Origin: Sphingobacteriales bacterium
Lineage (GTDB): Bacteria > Bacteroidota > Bacteroidia > Chitinophagales > CAIOSU01
NCBI GenBank assembly: GCA_027483645.1
Contig: JAIXUD010000004.1
Span: 62,001-126,000, forward strand
Reading direction: 5' to 3'
DNA: 64,000 nt
Below the pieces are notes generated by a model. It was given only the letters and a program-made list of their open reading frames with translations, was not told the origin of the DNA and did no database searches. Both the position numbers and the translations under genes were made by a program. Numbering within the stretch: position 1 is the stretch's first letter; each line of letters opens with the position of its first letter. Of this stretch, positions 43,901 through 52,300 are shown piece by piece.

Positions 43901-43923
43901 CCCCTCCTTAAAAAAAGGAGGGG
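43901..43923. terminator. Bidirectional hairpin between convergent genes
   Basis: CCCCTCCTT...AAGGAGGGG with a poly-A loop on the plus strand, between the GNAT and CMD genes, which converge here. A plausible two-way terminator, though without long T runs after the stem. Confidence 0.5.
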
Positions 43924-43928
43924 AGCTA

Positions 43929-44474
43929 TTACTTTCTAAACTCTCCCAAATAATCATCCAACTCCACCTGCAACACATTGTTGAATAGGTTGGTGGCTAT
44001 CATAATACCCGCAAAGGCAATTAGGTTTACCACGAAAACCTCGCCGTACTTTTCTTTAAAAGGCAACACCAATGCTGGTGGTACTTTGCTGAAGTTGTCG
44101 GCAATAGCGCGCCCGAGGTTTACCAGTGTTTGCTCTTCATCGTTTAGCACCAAGCTATCCGGGTTTTCGCCCCATTGAATCAATATCTTCCGGAAGAAAG
44201 TGGAGCAAATCAGGCAATCCGTCTCAGTGCTGATGGCATGTGCAAAAAGGATGGCTGGCCGCTCGCCTATTACCGCAGCTATTTCGTTTTTTAGCGGATA
44301 CCATTCCATATAGCTACGCAAAGCAGGGGTGCTGTGGCCTAAGGTGCGCTTCATATTGGTCATACGGCCATAGTCGGCTAATTGCTGGTCCCAAATAGTT
44401 TGGGCGCCTTCTGGTGCTGCTTCATAAGTGCTTTGCGAAACGAGCGGTTTCACTTGGTTATCAATGCTTCCCAT
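43929..44474 (-). CDS. Carboxymuconolactone decarboxylase/AhpD-like protein, 181 aa
   Basis: All-helical. The key segment FAHAISTETDCLICSTFFRK has a CxxC, as in AhpD-like peroxidase-coupled proteins and CMD-family members; LVNLGRAIADNFSKVP and FVVNLIAFAGIMIATNLFNN follow. It may act in thiol-dependent peroxide reduction, but many such proteins are uncharacterised. Overlaps the flippase gene by 25 bp. Confidence 0.75.
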   Translation of the reverse strand: MGSIDNQVKPLVSQSTYEAAPEGAQTIWDQQLADYGRMTNMKRTLGHSTPALRSYMEWYPLKNEIAAVIGERPAILFAHAISTETDCLICSTFFRKILIQWGENPDSLVLNDEEQTLVNLGRAIADNFSKVPPALVLPFKEKYGEVFVVNLIAFAGIMIATNLFNNVLQVELDDYLGEFRK

Positions 44475-45739
44475 ACAGTTGTTTTAGTGCCGCCCTGCTT
44501 GGCAATGCGCAGCACATAAATGAGCAAAATGAAGTTGAATATTACACTTACACCACTAAAGCCAATGACAGCCCACAATGCATCGCCCCACATTGCCCCT
44601 AGGGCAACGGCCAATATACGAGCTATCAGGAACGCAGCTTGGTAAATTAGCTCCACGCCCAGTTTGCCCTTGATATCCATCATGGTACTTACGGGCATAA
44701 CGGCCAATAACAGCCACATCCAAGGGCTAAGGTAGCTGGTGAACACACCTGCCTCCAACCATTCAGGCCCAAACACCCAAGCAAACAAGTTCGGGCCGAT
44801 AAGGGCTAAAATCAATATCGGCAAAAAGCCCAACAGTAAAAGGTTACGTGCGGTTTTTACAACAAATGGAAGCAGCTCATGAGGGGCATCATGTTGCTTT
44901 TGAGCGGCATGCTGGTAGAATATTTGCCCATACGATTGCGACACCAGTAACACCGGCGTACCAAGCACCCGGTTGCTCATACTAAACTGCCCCACTACCC
45001 CACTGCCAAAGAAATATTGAAGCAAATAAACTGGTACGTGCTTGGAGATATTGTTGAGCAACGACGACCAAGTGGAAAGGCGGGGAAAGTGAGCATATTC
45101 CTTTGCGGTGGACAAACTAATGCCTCGGCTTTGCCAAAGATTGAAAAGATTATCATGGTTAAGATACCCCCATTGCAATACTACTAAAGTAAGCGCCTGC
45201 CCTGCCACGAAGCCATAAACCAAGCCCATACTACCCCACCCTAAATAGCCTAAATAAACACTTATACCACCCATACCTACCGCTTGCCCTAGTTTTGATA
45301 TGGCAATGGCCCGATACTGTTTTTGGCGATTGAGATAAACGGTAAGGGGTTGCGTAACGGACGACAGCCAAACCGCCAAGGGCAGCAACCATAGCGGTGT
45401 TGCTAACTGTGGTGCGTTCACCCAACCGGCTATGTGGCTACCGGCAACTGCCACAATCACCAAGCTCGCCAAGGAGATACCGAAGCCTATTTGTAAACTA
45501 AGCAGCAACAACGACCGCGCCTGCGATTGCTCTTTCGGCAACATAATGGCCACATCGTAACGTCCATTGGCAAATACGGAGATTATCATTTGGGTGGCAG
45601 AAAACAAGGCCAATATCCCAAAGTCCACATCGGTATAGAAAAAACGAGCCAGCAGTACTGTTACACCAAAGGTGAGCACCTGCGCCAGGCCCGAGCCTGT
45701 CATCAATACCAAGGTGTTTTTCAAAAAGCCTGATGCCAT
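44450..45739 (-). CDS. Polysaccharide flippase-like (Wzx/MATE-type) membrane protein, 429 aa
   Basis: About twelve hydrophobic helices across the length, starting MASGFLKNTLVLMTGSGLAQ, with the flippase-typical VLLARFFYTDVDFGILALFS and a C-terminal helix pair. It resembles Wzx proteins that flip undecaprenyl-linked glycans. No glycosyltransferases adjoin it, so its cargo cannot be predicted. ATG 45739 is preferred to 45748. Same operon as the CMD gene. Confidence 0.83.
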   Translation of the reverse strand: MASGFLKNTLVLMTGSGLAQVLTFGVTVLLARFFYTDVDFGILALFSATQMIISVFANGRYDVAIMLPKEQSQARSLLLLSLQIGFGISLASLVIVAVAGSHIAGWVNAPQLATPLWLLPLAVWLSSVTQPLTVYLNRQKQYRAIAISKLGQAVGMGGISVYLGYLGWGSMGLVYGFVAGQALTLVVLQWGYLNHDNLFNLWQSRGISLSTAKEYAHFPRLSTWSSLLNNISKHVPVYLLQYFFGSGVVGQFSMSNRVLGTPVLLVSQSYGQIFYQHAAQKQHDAPHELLPFVVKTARNLLLLGFLPILILALIGPNLFAWVFGPEWLEAGVFTSYLSPWMWLLLAVMPVSTMMDIKGKLGVELIYQAAFLIARILAVALGAMWGDALWAVIGFSGVSVIFNFILLIYVLRIAKQGGTKTTVWEALITK

Positions 45740-45758
45740 GGAAAGCAAAGATAATGAT

Positions 45759-45786
45759 TTGGACCATGGACGATGCTTGCGTCCAT
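45759..45786. repeat. Weak heptad array (unit TGGACnA)
   Basis: Units ttggacc, atggacg, atgcttg, cgtccat; degenerate, in the divergent junction between the flippase and the BNR gene. Confidence 0.4.
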
Positions 45787-45879
45787 TACTCCCTAAAAAA
45801 ACGTACTTTTACGACTTTAGCAGCACATTCACTTGACCCTAATCGAATTGGCGCTAGCCGTTCGGCACCATATCTGGCT

Positions 45880-48717
45880 ATGAAGCAGCGTATAGCAGTT
45901 GTTCTATTCTGGACCGTACTAATTATTTGCGCCATTTGGTTGGCTTATACCAAGGCACACATCAACCCTGTGGTATCTCAGCAGCAAACTTCTGAAGCAC
46001 CTGCTGGCAAGAAAAATAACAGAGTAAAAAAAAAGATGCCGGGCATGCCCTCTGGCATCGGCACACCTGAAGACCGTTTCGCCCGCTTTACTTGGGAAAT
46101 GAGCCGATTGGTGAACCCCACAACGGGCAAAATACCCGATAACATCCGTTATAAAGAACTTGCCTTCGCCCAAGGCCTAGCTCATAAAACGGAAATGGGA
46201 ACAGGTGCTACTTGGAACAAGCGCGGACCCGGTAACGTAGGTGGCCGTACCCGCGCCTTGGCATTTGACGTAACCAACGAGAACACCCTAATTGCAGGCG
46301 GCGTAACGGGAGGTATGTTCCGTAGTACTGATGCCGGTGCCACTTGGATAAAAACCACTACCCCTGCCCAGTTACATAGTGTAACCACCGTAGCGCAAGA
46401 CAAACGCGCCGGCAAAACCAACATCTGGTACCACGGCACGGGCGAATATTATGCCATAATAAGTGCCAGCATTGCCCAAGCAAGTGGCAATGGTATTTAT
46501 AAAAGTACCGATAGTGGCCAAAGCTGGCAGTTATTGCCTTCCACGGTTTCCAATACACCTACTACCCTTTACGCCAATGGCGATTTTGACTTTGTATGGG
46601 ATATCATAACTGACCATACTGACTTGGATGAGGATGTGGTATATGCCGCCGTTATCAACGGTATTTATCGCAGTAGAGATGGCGGTACTACCTGGGCGGC
46701 TGTATTGGCTGGTGATAGTGTTGCTACTGGCTTATTGGCCCAGTATACCTCTATAACCATTACCCCATCAGGAGTATTGTATGCTACTATAAGTGGCAAT
46801 CGCCAGTACAGCGGTATTTGGCGCAGTACCGACCAAGGCGATAATTGGACGCAGATAAAGCCTGCTGGCTTTTACAACAATTTTAGCCGTGTAGTGGTGG
46901 CCATTACCCCACAAGACGAAAACCGCTTGTATTTCTTAGCATTACAAGGCAGTGGGCATCAACTTTGGAAATATAATTACCTAGCCGGCAACGGTAGTGG
47001 GGTGAACGGAGCTTGGGCCAACCTTACCAGCAATCTACCCGCTTCAACCTGTCAGTACTTCTATGATTTCGACTTTGGCCCGTACGACTCGCAAGGTGGC
47101 TATGATATGTGTATGGCCGTTAGCCCAACTGATAGCAACTTGGTAATGCTGGGCGGCACCAATGTGTATAGGAGCACCGACGGGTTTGCCACCAGCTCCA
47201 ATACCGACTGGATAGGCGGCTACCGCTGCGATACGGTAACACCATCGGATTATGTCTATCCGAACCACCATCCAGACCAGCACCGCTTTTTGTTCTCGCC
47301 AAGTGATGGCAACATACTTTTCACGGCCAGCGACGGTGGCATACACAAAACCGTGGATGTGCGCGCCGATTCAGTAACCTGGATTCCGTTGAATAGCGGC
47401 TACATCACTACCCAATTCTACACCTGTGCTATGGAGCCCGGCGAAACCAACACCAATATTGTGGTAGGCGGCATGCAAGACAATGGTACTTTCTTTACCA
47501 ACTCAGGCAACTGGCAGCAACCTTGGGAGTCGGTGTTTTATGGCGATGGCGCTTACTGCGCCATTACCGAAGGCCGTGGAAACTACTACCTATCTTGGCA
47601 AGGGGGCAAAACCTTTAAGTTTACCATTGCCGATGATGGCACGGTAACCGGCCTTACCCGCATCGACCCTACTGGAGCCGTTGGGTATCAATTTATCAAC
47701 CCATTTATTCTAGACCCTGCGGACGACAACCAGATGTATTTGGCGGCGGGTAGGTATGTTTGGCGCAATCTAGACTTGGCTGCTATACCGATTGTGGGCG
47801 AGGAATATACTACAACAAATGTTGGTTGGGTAAGGCTAGATGTTTCGAATGTTGGCAACCCCACCTTCGACGGCGCGGTAAGTGCTTTAGGTATGTCGAA
47901 AAGCGATAATGATAAACTGTATTACGGCACCAGCGCAGGTAAATTGTTCCGTTTGGATAGTCTGCAAAACGGCACCATAACCAAAACGAATCTGTTTAGC
48001 CCTGGTTTTCCAAGCGGTTACCTGGCTGCAATTAGCGTGAGTGATGTCGACGCGAATGATGTCCTGGTAGCTTTTAGTAATTATGAAATTACCAGTATCT
48101 TCCATAGCACGGATGGCGGGCAGAACTGGGCAGATGTTAGCGGTACCTTAGAAGATAATCCTGACGGTAGTGGCGATGGACCCGCGGTATTGTGGGTAAG
48201 CCGCCTGGAACTGGAAGATAGTACCGTTTACTTCGCGGGGACTTCAACTGGATTATACAGCACAACTAGTTTAGATAGCACCAACACCGTTTGGGAGCAA
48301 GAAGGCGCTGAAAGTATTGGTAATGTAGTCATCAACATGATACAAACCCGCGCGCATGATGGTAAAGTACTGGTAGCCACCCATGGTACGGGTATGTACA
48401 GCACGCGCTATAAAGATTATGTTGGCGTAAATGAAGTGAAGCGACCATCACTGGAAGTCCGCTTGTATCCTAACCCAGTTATCAACCAAGCCATATTCCG
48501 TTTCAACATCGCCAAGGCTAGCCCAGTAACGCTGGAAGTATTTGATATACAGGGTCGTAAGGTTAACCAACTGCTCAATCAACCCTTGGCCGCTGGCGAG
48601 CATACTGTTACATGGTTTGGTAATGATTTTAATGCGAATAAACTTGCTGCCGGTACCTATATTGCGGTGCTAAAAGCGGGCAATAAACAAACTACCATCA
48701 AGCTCGTTATAAATTGA
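45880..48717 (+). CDS. Large BNR/sortilin-like repeat protein with T9SS C-terminal signal, 945 aa
   Basis: N-terminal hydrophobic signal (MKQRIAVVLFWTVLIICAIW). The body is a beta-propeller-like array with Asp-boxes: FRSTDAGATW, YKSTDSGQSW, YRSRDGGTTW, WRSTDQGDNW and FHSTDGGQNW. The last ~80 residues start VRLYPNPVINQAIF and end AGTYIAVLKAGNKQTTIKLV, the Por-type sorting domain recognised by T9SS. So it is exported by Sec and then secreted or attached at the surface. Function could be glycan binding or enzyme-like; unknown. ATG 45880 is chosen because upstream in-frame ATGs precede a signal-less stretch. Confidence 0.87.
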   Translation: MKQRIAVVLFWTVLIICAIWLAYTKAHINPVVSQQQTSEAPAGKKNNRVKKKMPGMPSGIGTPEDRFARFTWEMSRLVNPTTGKIPDNIRYKELAFAQGLAHKTEMGTGATWNKRGPGNVGGRTRALAFDVTNENTLIAGGVTGGMFRSTDAGATWIKTTTPAQLHSVTTVAQDKRAGKTNIWYHGTGEYYAIISASIAQASGNGIYKSTDSGQSWQLLPSTVSNTPTTLYANGDFDFVWDIITDHTDLDEDVVYAAVINGIYRSRDGGTTWAAVLAGDSVATGLLAQYTSITITPSGVLYATISGNRQYSGIWRSTDQGDNWTQIKPAGFYNNFSRVVVAITPQDENRLYFLALQGSGHQLWKYNYLAGNGSGVNGAWANLTSNLPASTCQYFYDFDFGPYDSQGGYDMCMAVSPTDSNLVMLGGTNVYRSTDGFATSSNTDWIGGYRCDTVTPSDYVYPNHHPDQHRFLFSPSDGNILFTASDGGIHKTVDVRADSVTWIPLNSGYITTQFYTCAMEPGETNTNIVVGGMQDNGTFFTNSGNWQQPWESVFYGDGAYCAITEGRGNYYLSWQGGKTFKFTIADDGTVTGLTRIDPTGAVGYQFINPFILDPADDNQMYLAAGRYVWRNLDLAAIPIVGEEYTTTNVGWVRLDVSNVGNPTFDGAVSALGMSKSDNDKLYYGTSAGKLFRLDSLQNGTITKTNLFSPGFPSGYLAAISVSDVDANDVLVAFSNYEITSIFHSTDGGQNWADVSGTLEDNPDGSGDGPAVLWVSRLELEDSTVYFAGTSTGLYSTTSLDSTNTVWEQEGAESIGNVVINMIQTRAHDGKVLVATHGTGMYSTRYKDYVGVNEVKRPSLEVRLYPNPVINQAIFRFNIAKASPVTLEVFDIQGRKVNQLLNQPLAAGEHTVTWFGNDFNANKLAAGTYIAVLKAGNKQTTIKLVIN

Positions 48718-48729
48718 TAGCTTAGCAAC

Positions 48730-49881
48730 ATGGCCAAAAAGAAGCCCTTACGTTTTCTAGTCGCACCTAATACCTTAAAGGGGAGTATTAATGCCATTGA
48801 TGCTGCTAAGGCAATCCGTAAGGGTATTGAACGGGGTGTACCAGGCGCCATAGTTGTTGAGCAACCCATAGCCGACGGTGGCGAACTGACCACCGAGATA
48901 TTGGTGAGGGCCATGGGCGGGGTGATGAAGGAAGCGACCGTTCGCGACCCGCTTGGCCGTGAAGTAAAGGCAAAATATGGGTTGGTGGATGATGGTAAAA
49001 CTGGTATCCTAGAGCTTGCTGCTGCTTCGGGCATGAGCTTGCTGAAACGTGAAGAGCTTAACCCCATGCGTACCTCTACTTTCGGGACGGGGCAATTGAT
49101 AAACGTGATATTGGATCAAGGCTGTAAGCGCATCATCCTCGGCTTGGGCAACAGTGCCACGGTTGATGCTGGCACGGGTATATTGAAAGCCCTTGGCATA
49201 CGCCTTACCGAGCGAAACAAAAGTGCCATACCACTGGGCGGCAGCTACCTGCACATCATTGAGCAGATAGACATGACCGAGCTGGACATGCGCATAAACG
49301 ATACGGAAATAATAGTGCTTTGCGATGTGGAGAATACCCTGCTCGGTAAAGAAGGTGCCGCCCGAATGTTTGCCCCTCAAAAAGGAGCTACTGGTGAGCA
49401 GGTAAAGCTATTAGAGGAAAACTTGGAACATTTCGCCAAAAAGTCAAAGCAATTGTTTGGTTTCGATTTGCCATCCATAGTGCATGGCGGTGCGGCAGGC
49501 GGGGTGGCTGCTACCTTGGCCACTTACTTGAATGCTAAGCTGGTACATGGCGCCAACTACCTACTGGAAGTAACCGGTACGCCCGCCAAAATTGAAGACG
49601 CTGATTTTATATTCACTGCCGAGGGCCAATTGGATGAGCAAACCCTAAAAGGTAAAGGCCCGCATGGTTTGGCACTACTAGCCCAAGAACACAATAAGCC
49701 CGTGGTATGTTTTACTGGTGGATTGGCACCTAGCTTTGTTCCAGAAAACTTCCCGTTGTTTCAAGCGGTAATACCCCTACCCACCCGCCCTATGACCTTG
49801 CATGAAAGCATGCAAAATGCCGCTGATTTGCTAGAGTACCAAGCCATGCAAACCGCCAGGCTGTTGGCAATTGGACGATAG
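48730..49881 (+). CDS. Glycerate kinase (GlxK/GarK type), 383 aa
   Basis: FLVAPNTLKGSINAIDAAKA and IVVEQPIADGGELTTEIL at the N-terminus, LGLGNSATVDAGTGILKALG in the middle and VHGGAAGGVAATLATYL near the C-terminal half match the type I glycerate 2-kinase family. Converts glycerate to 2-phosphoglycerate with ATP. Follows the BNR gene by 12 bp. The stop codon lies in a small heptad array. Confidence 0.92.
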   Translation: MAKKKPLRFLVAPNTLKGSINAIDAAKAIRKGIERGVPGAIVVEQPIADGGELTTEILVRAMGGVMKEATVRDPLGREVKAKYGLVDDGKTGILELAAASGMSLLKREELNPMRTSTFGTGQLINVILDQGCKRIILGLGNSATVDAGTGILKALGIRLTERNKSAIPLGGSYLHIIEQIDMTELDMRINDTEIIVLCDVENTLLGKEGAARMFAPQKGATGEQVKLLEENLEHFAKKSKQLFGFDLPSIVHGGAAGGVAATLATYLNAKLVHGANYLLEVTGTPAKIEDADFIFTAEGQLDEQTLKGKGPHGLALLAQEHNKPVVCFTGGLAPSFVPENFPLFQAVIPLPTRPMTLHESMQNAADLLEYQAMQTARLLAIGR

Positions 49882-49891
49882 ACAAAGGACC
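49871..49891. repeat. Short heptad array at the glycerate kinase stop codon
   Basis: Units ttggacg, atagaca, aaggacc, starting inside the last codons of the gene. Confidence 0.5.
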
Positions 49892-49905
49892 GTTCTCGTA
49901 AAGAA

Positions 49906-49940
49906 CAATTCGGAATTTTAAATTTTGAATTCGGAATTCA
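49906..49940. repeat. Heptad array (unit GAATTCG) at the hldD 3' end
   Basis: Units caattcg, gaatttt, aaatttt, gaattcg, gaattca. It encodes the last residues of HldD (NSEFKI) and its stop codon. A different unit lies only 15 bp away at 49871. Confidence 0.75.
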
Positions 49941-50880
49941 ACACCCCAATATACTCCCCCACTCCTTCTTCCAATGATTTAAACGGCGCGGTATAGCCAG
50001 CCGCACGCAGTTTATCCATTTTTGCTTCAGTGAAGTATTGATACTTGTCGCGTATATCTTCGGGAGTATCGCGGAAGTTGATAACTGGTTCCAGTCCCAG
50101 CGCATTGAAAGTAGCTTTAGTAAGGTCTAGAAACGTACGAGCCTGACCGGTGCCAAGGTTGTAAATAGCAGAAGCGGGTTTGCTTTCCATCAGCCAAAGT
50201 ATCACATCCACCAAGTCGGAGACATAAATAAAATCCCTGCGCTGCTCTCCGTCTTGGTATTCTGGGTTATGTGAGCGGAAGAGCGTCATTTGACCGGTTT
50301 CCTTTATCTGCTTGTAGGCGTGGAGCACTACCGATGCCATGCGGCCTTTGTGGTACTCATGCGGGCCGTATACATTGAAGAACTTCAGCCCTGCCCAAAA
50401 TGGCGGTTGCTGGGTTTGTTCCAATGCCCACACGTCAAAGTCTAGCTTGCTTTGCCCATAGGGGTTAAGTGGCTGCAATTGAGGAATTAAGGCATGATCA
50501 TCGTCAAAGCCTAGCTCACCCAAGCCATACGTAGCTGCCGAGGAAGCGTAAATAAGCGGAATGCCATGCTCGGCGCAGGTTTGCCAAATAGCCTTGGTGT
50601 AGTTCAGGTTTAGCTCATCGAAAATGGCCGTATTGAACTCAGTGGTATCGGTGCGGGCGCCTAGATGTATAACCAGCTCTACCTGACGGTTATTACCCGA
50701 AAACCAATCCAAGAACTCCGTACGATCCATGCGGTTTTGTTGCTTCAACAGAGCTAGGTTGGGCAGTTTATCCTCCCGCTCAAAGTCATCCACCAGCAAC
50801 AAGTTGTGCTTGCCCTGGAGATATAGCCTTTCGGCCACACAGCTACCAATAAAACCTGCCGCACCTGTAACTACGATCAT
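49918..50880 (-). CDS. hldD: ADP-L-glycero-D-manno-heptose 6-epimerase, 320 aa
   Basis: Short-chain dehydrogenase/epimerase. NAD-binding VTGAAGFIGSCVAERLY, catalytic YASSAATYG, YGQSKLDFD, then FFNVYGPHEYHKGRMASVVL, which is diagnostic for the heptose epimerase. Makes the L-glycero-heptose donor for LPS core. Promoter TATCTTTG lies 50 bp upstream, with a heptad array between it and the ATG. The C-terminal six residues derive from the repeat at 49906. Confidence 0.93.
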   Translation of the reverse strand: MIVVTGAAGFIGSCVAERLYLQGKHNLLLVDDFEREDKLPNLALLKQQNRMDRTEFLDWFSGNNRQVELVIHLGARTDTTEFNTAIFDELNLNYTKAIWQTCAEHGIPLIYASSAATYGLGELGFDDDHALIPQLQPLNPYGQSKLDFDVWALEQTQQPPFWAGLKFFNVYGPHEYHKGRMASVVLHAYKQIKETGQMTLFRSHNPEYQDGEQRRDFIYVSDLVDVILWLMESKPASAIYNLGTGQARTFLDLTKATFNALGLEPVINFRDTPEDIRDKYQYFTEAKMDKLRAAGYTAPFKSLEEGVGEYIGVLNSEFKI

Positions 50881-50893
50881 TGCCTTTGTTGAG

Positions 50894-50928
50894 GAATTAG
50901 GGACTAGTAATTAGGAATTAGGAATTAG
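50894..50928. repeat. Heptad array (unit GAATTAG) in the hldD 5' leader
   Basis: Units gaattag, ggactag, taattag, gaattag, gaattag. It sits between the -7 box (50930) and the hldD ATG, so it would be part of the mRNA leader. Confidence 0.85.
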
Positions 50929-50929
50929 G

Positions 50930-50937
50930 CAAAGATA
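50930..50937 (-). promoter_or_regulatory. -7 box (TATCTTTG) of hldD
   Basis: Exact TAnnTTTG on the minus strand, 50 bp upstream of the hldD ATG and adjoining the GAATTAG array. Confidence 0.5.
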
Positions 50938-50978
50938 AGTAGGAAGAGGTTAGAATTGAGAATATTGGGCAAGTGAGG

Positions 50979-51392
50979 TTAATCATCAAACCTAACCCGA
51001 ACTGGTAACACCATCTTAGTCGAAACTATTTTATCATACCACTTCCCAGGTGTCCATCGCGGCATATTACGAAGGTGGTTTAAGTAAGCAAGGTCAAAGC
51101 ATCTAACTCCGGAGCTTTTAGCAATTTCTACTAGTGTTACATTGCCAACTGTATCAACCACAAAGCTCAGAAATAGTGAACTTGGCGTATGTGACGAATC
51201 AATACAACCAGCTATATTTACGCTTTTCATGTATTCAATCACGGCCTTATCTCCGCCCGGATAATGGGGTGGTGTGTCGGGATTTACAAAAATGACCTCT
51301 TTAGAAGTATCTGGTTCAACAGGGTTATCTTGCCCTACTACCGAAGAGCTGATAAACAAAAGCAGGCACAGAACAAAAAGCAAATTTCTCAT
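50979..51392 (-). CDS. Exported TonB C-terminal-like protein, 137 aa
   Basis: Signal peptide MRNLLFVLCLLLFISSSVVG. The mature part has the TonB_C-type pattern: LFLSFVVDTVGNVTLVEIAK, SGVRCFDLAYLNHLRNMPRW and TPGKWYDKIVSTKMVLPVRV. Unlike real TonB there is no membrane anchor, so it belongs to the free periplasmic energy-transducer-like group common in Bacteroidota. Role unknown. ATG 51392 is chosen over 51410 because the signal starts there. 30 bp downstream of the response regulator. Confidence 0.75.
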   Translation of the reverse strand: MRNLLFVLCLLLFISSSVVGQDNPVEPDTSKEVIFVNPDTPPHYPGGDKAVIEYMKSVNIAGCIDSSHTPSSLFLSFVVDTVGNVTLVEIAKSSGVRCFDLAYLNHLRNMPRWTPGKWYDKIVSTKMVLPVRVRFDD

Positions 51393-51422
51393 ACACCCCA
51401 TTAACAGCAATCGGTAACAATC

Positions 51423-52115
51423 TCAATCCGTAAACTTATACCCAATCCCCCTTACCGAATGGAAGTGCCGAGGCTCCTTCATATCCTCCTCAAAATACTT
51501 ACGGAAAGAAAGGATAAAGTTATCGATGGTGCGGGTGGAAGGGTACACATCGTAGCCCCAAACGAATTGCAGTATCTGGTTTCTGGAAACAGGCTCGCCC
51601 TTTTTGTCAATTAGGAGCTTAAGCAACATAGCTTCGCGCTTGGTGAGCAGGAAGTCGCCGTTTACGCCTTTGGCTTCGTGGGTGACAAAGTTTACTTCGT
51701 TGCCCCCAAACTTATAGCCCCGCAGGCTGTGCTCATCGTTGGTGCCTTTTAAGCTATGCTTGATGAGTACTCGAACACGTAGAAGCAACTCCTCCAGGTT
51801 AAATGGCTTGGGCAGGTAATCATCGCCACCAGCCTTAAAGCCCCGTATTTTATCGCTGCTATCACCTTTGGCAGTAAGGAAGATGATGGGAATATCCATA
51901 TCCGACAGGCGTATCTGCTCGCATACCTCAAAGCCATCCATGCGGGGCAACATAACATCCAGCACTACCAAATTAAAGCGTTGGTCTTTAAATTTTGCAA
52001 TAGCCTGCTCACCATCCGTCACGGCCACTACTTCATAATCCTCCAGTTCTAGGTTCATCTTCACCGCCTCAAGCAGGTGCTCTTCATCTTCAACCAAAAG
52101 GATGCGTGGCTTCAT
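51423..52115 (-). CDS. OmpR/PhoB-type response regulator, 230 aa
   Basis: Receiver domain (residues ~1-120): ILLVEDEEHL, phospho-Asp in NLVVLDVMLPRMDGFEV, FLTAKGD, and the conserved Lys in DDYLPKPFNLEELL. The C-terminal winged helix (~135-230) has LTKREAMLLKLLIDKKGEPV, then QFVWGYDVYPSTRTIDNFIL and HSVRGIGYKF. No histidine kinase adjoins it, so its sensor is elsewhere. Bacteroidota homologues of this type are often paired at a distance. Confidence 0.93.
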   Translation of the reverse strand: MKPRILLVEDEEHLLEAVKMNLELEDYEVVAVTDGEQAIAKFKDQRFNLVVLDVMLPRMDGFEVCEQIRLSDMDIPIIFLTAKGDSSDKIRGFKAGGDDYLPKPFNLEELLLRVRVLIKHSLKGTNDEHSLRGYKFGGNEVNFVTHEAKGVNGDFLLTKREAMLLKLLIDKKGEPVSRNQILQFVWGYDVYPSTRTIDNFILSFRKYFEEDMKEPRHFHSVRGIGYKFTD

Positions 52116-52232
52116 AAGGTGCGGTTAGTATAGCAATGATAATGTAATTGCCACCAAATAGGAAGGTGTTGATGGTTTTTGACAATGTTGTGACACTAAA
52201 ATAGTGTAAACCAGAATATCGGGACAGTCCCA

Positions 52233-52266
52233 AAAACAAAAAAGGGCACCCACCTAGTGAGCGCCC
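52233..52266 (-). terminator. Rho-independent terminator of the 52301 gene
   Basis: On the minus strand GGGCGCTCAC TAG GTGGGTGCCC (two G-T pairs) followed by TTTTTTG. Located 35 bp after the stop of the T9SS protein gene. Confidence 0.85.
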
Positions 52267-52300
52267 CTCTTTGGGCCATCAACCGTTCATTCTGCCCGTC

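Noticed and set aside
45733-45879. Upstream extension of the BNR protein to the ATG at 45733
   Set aside because: The first 49 codons cross the heptad repeat and lack a signal peptide; the signal starts at ATG 45880.
52116-52232. Search for a sensor kinase or small RNA next to the response regulator
   Set aside because: Only 117 bp of non-coding DNA precedes the terminator; no kinase frame on either strand.
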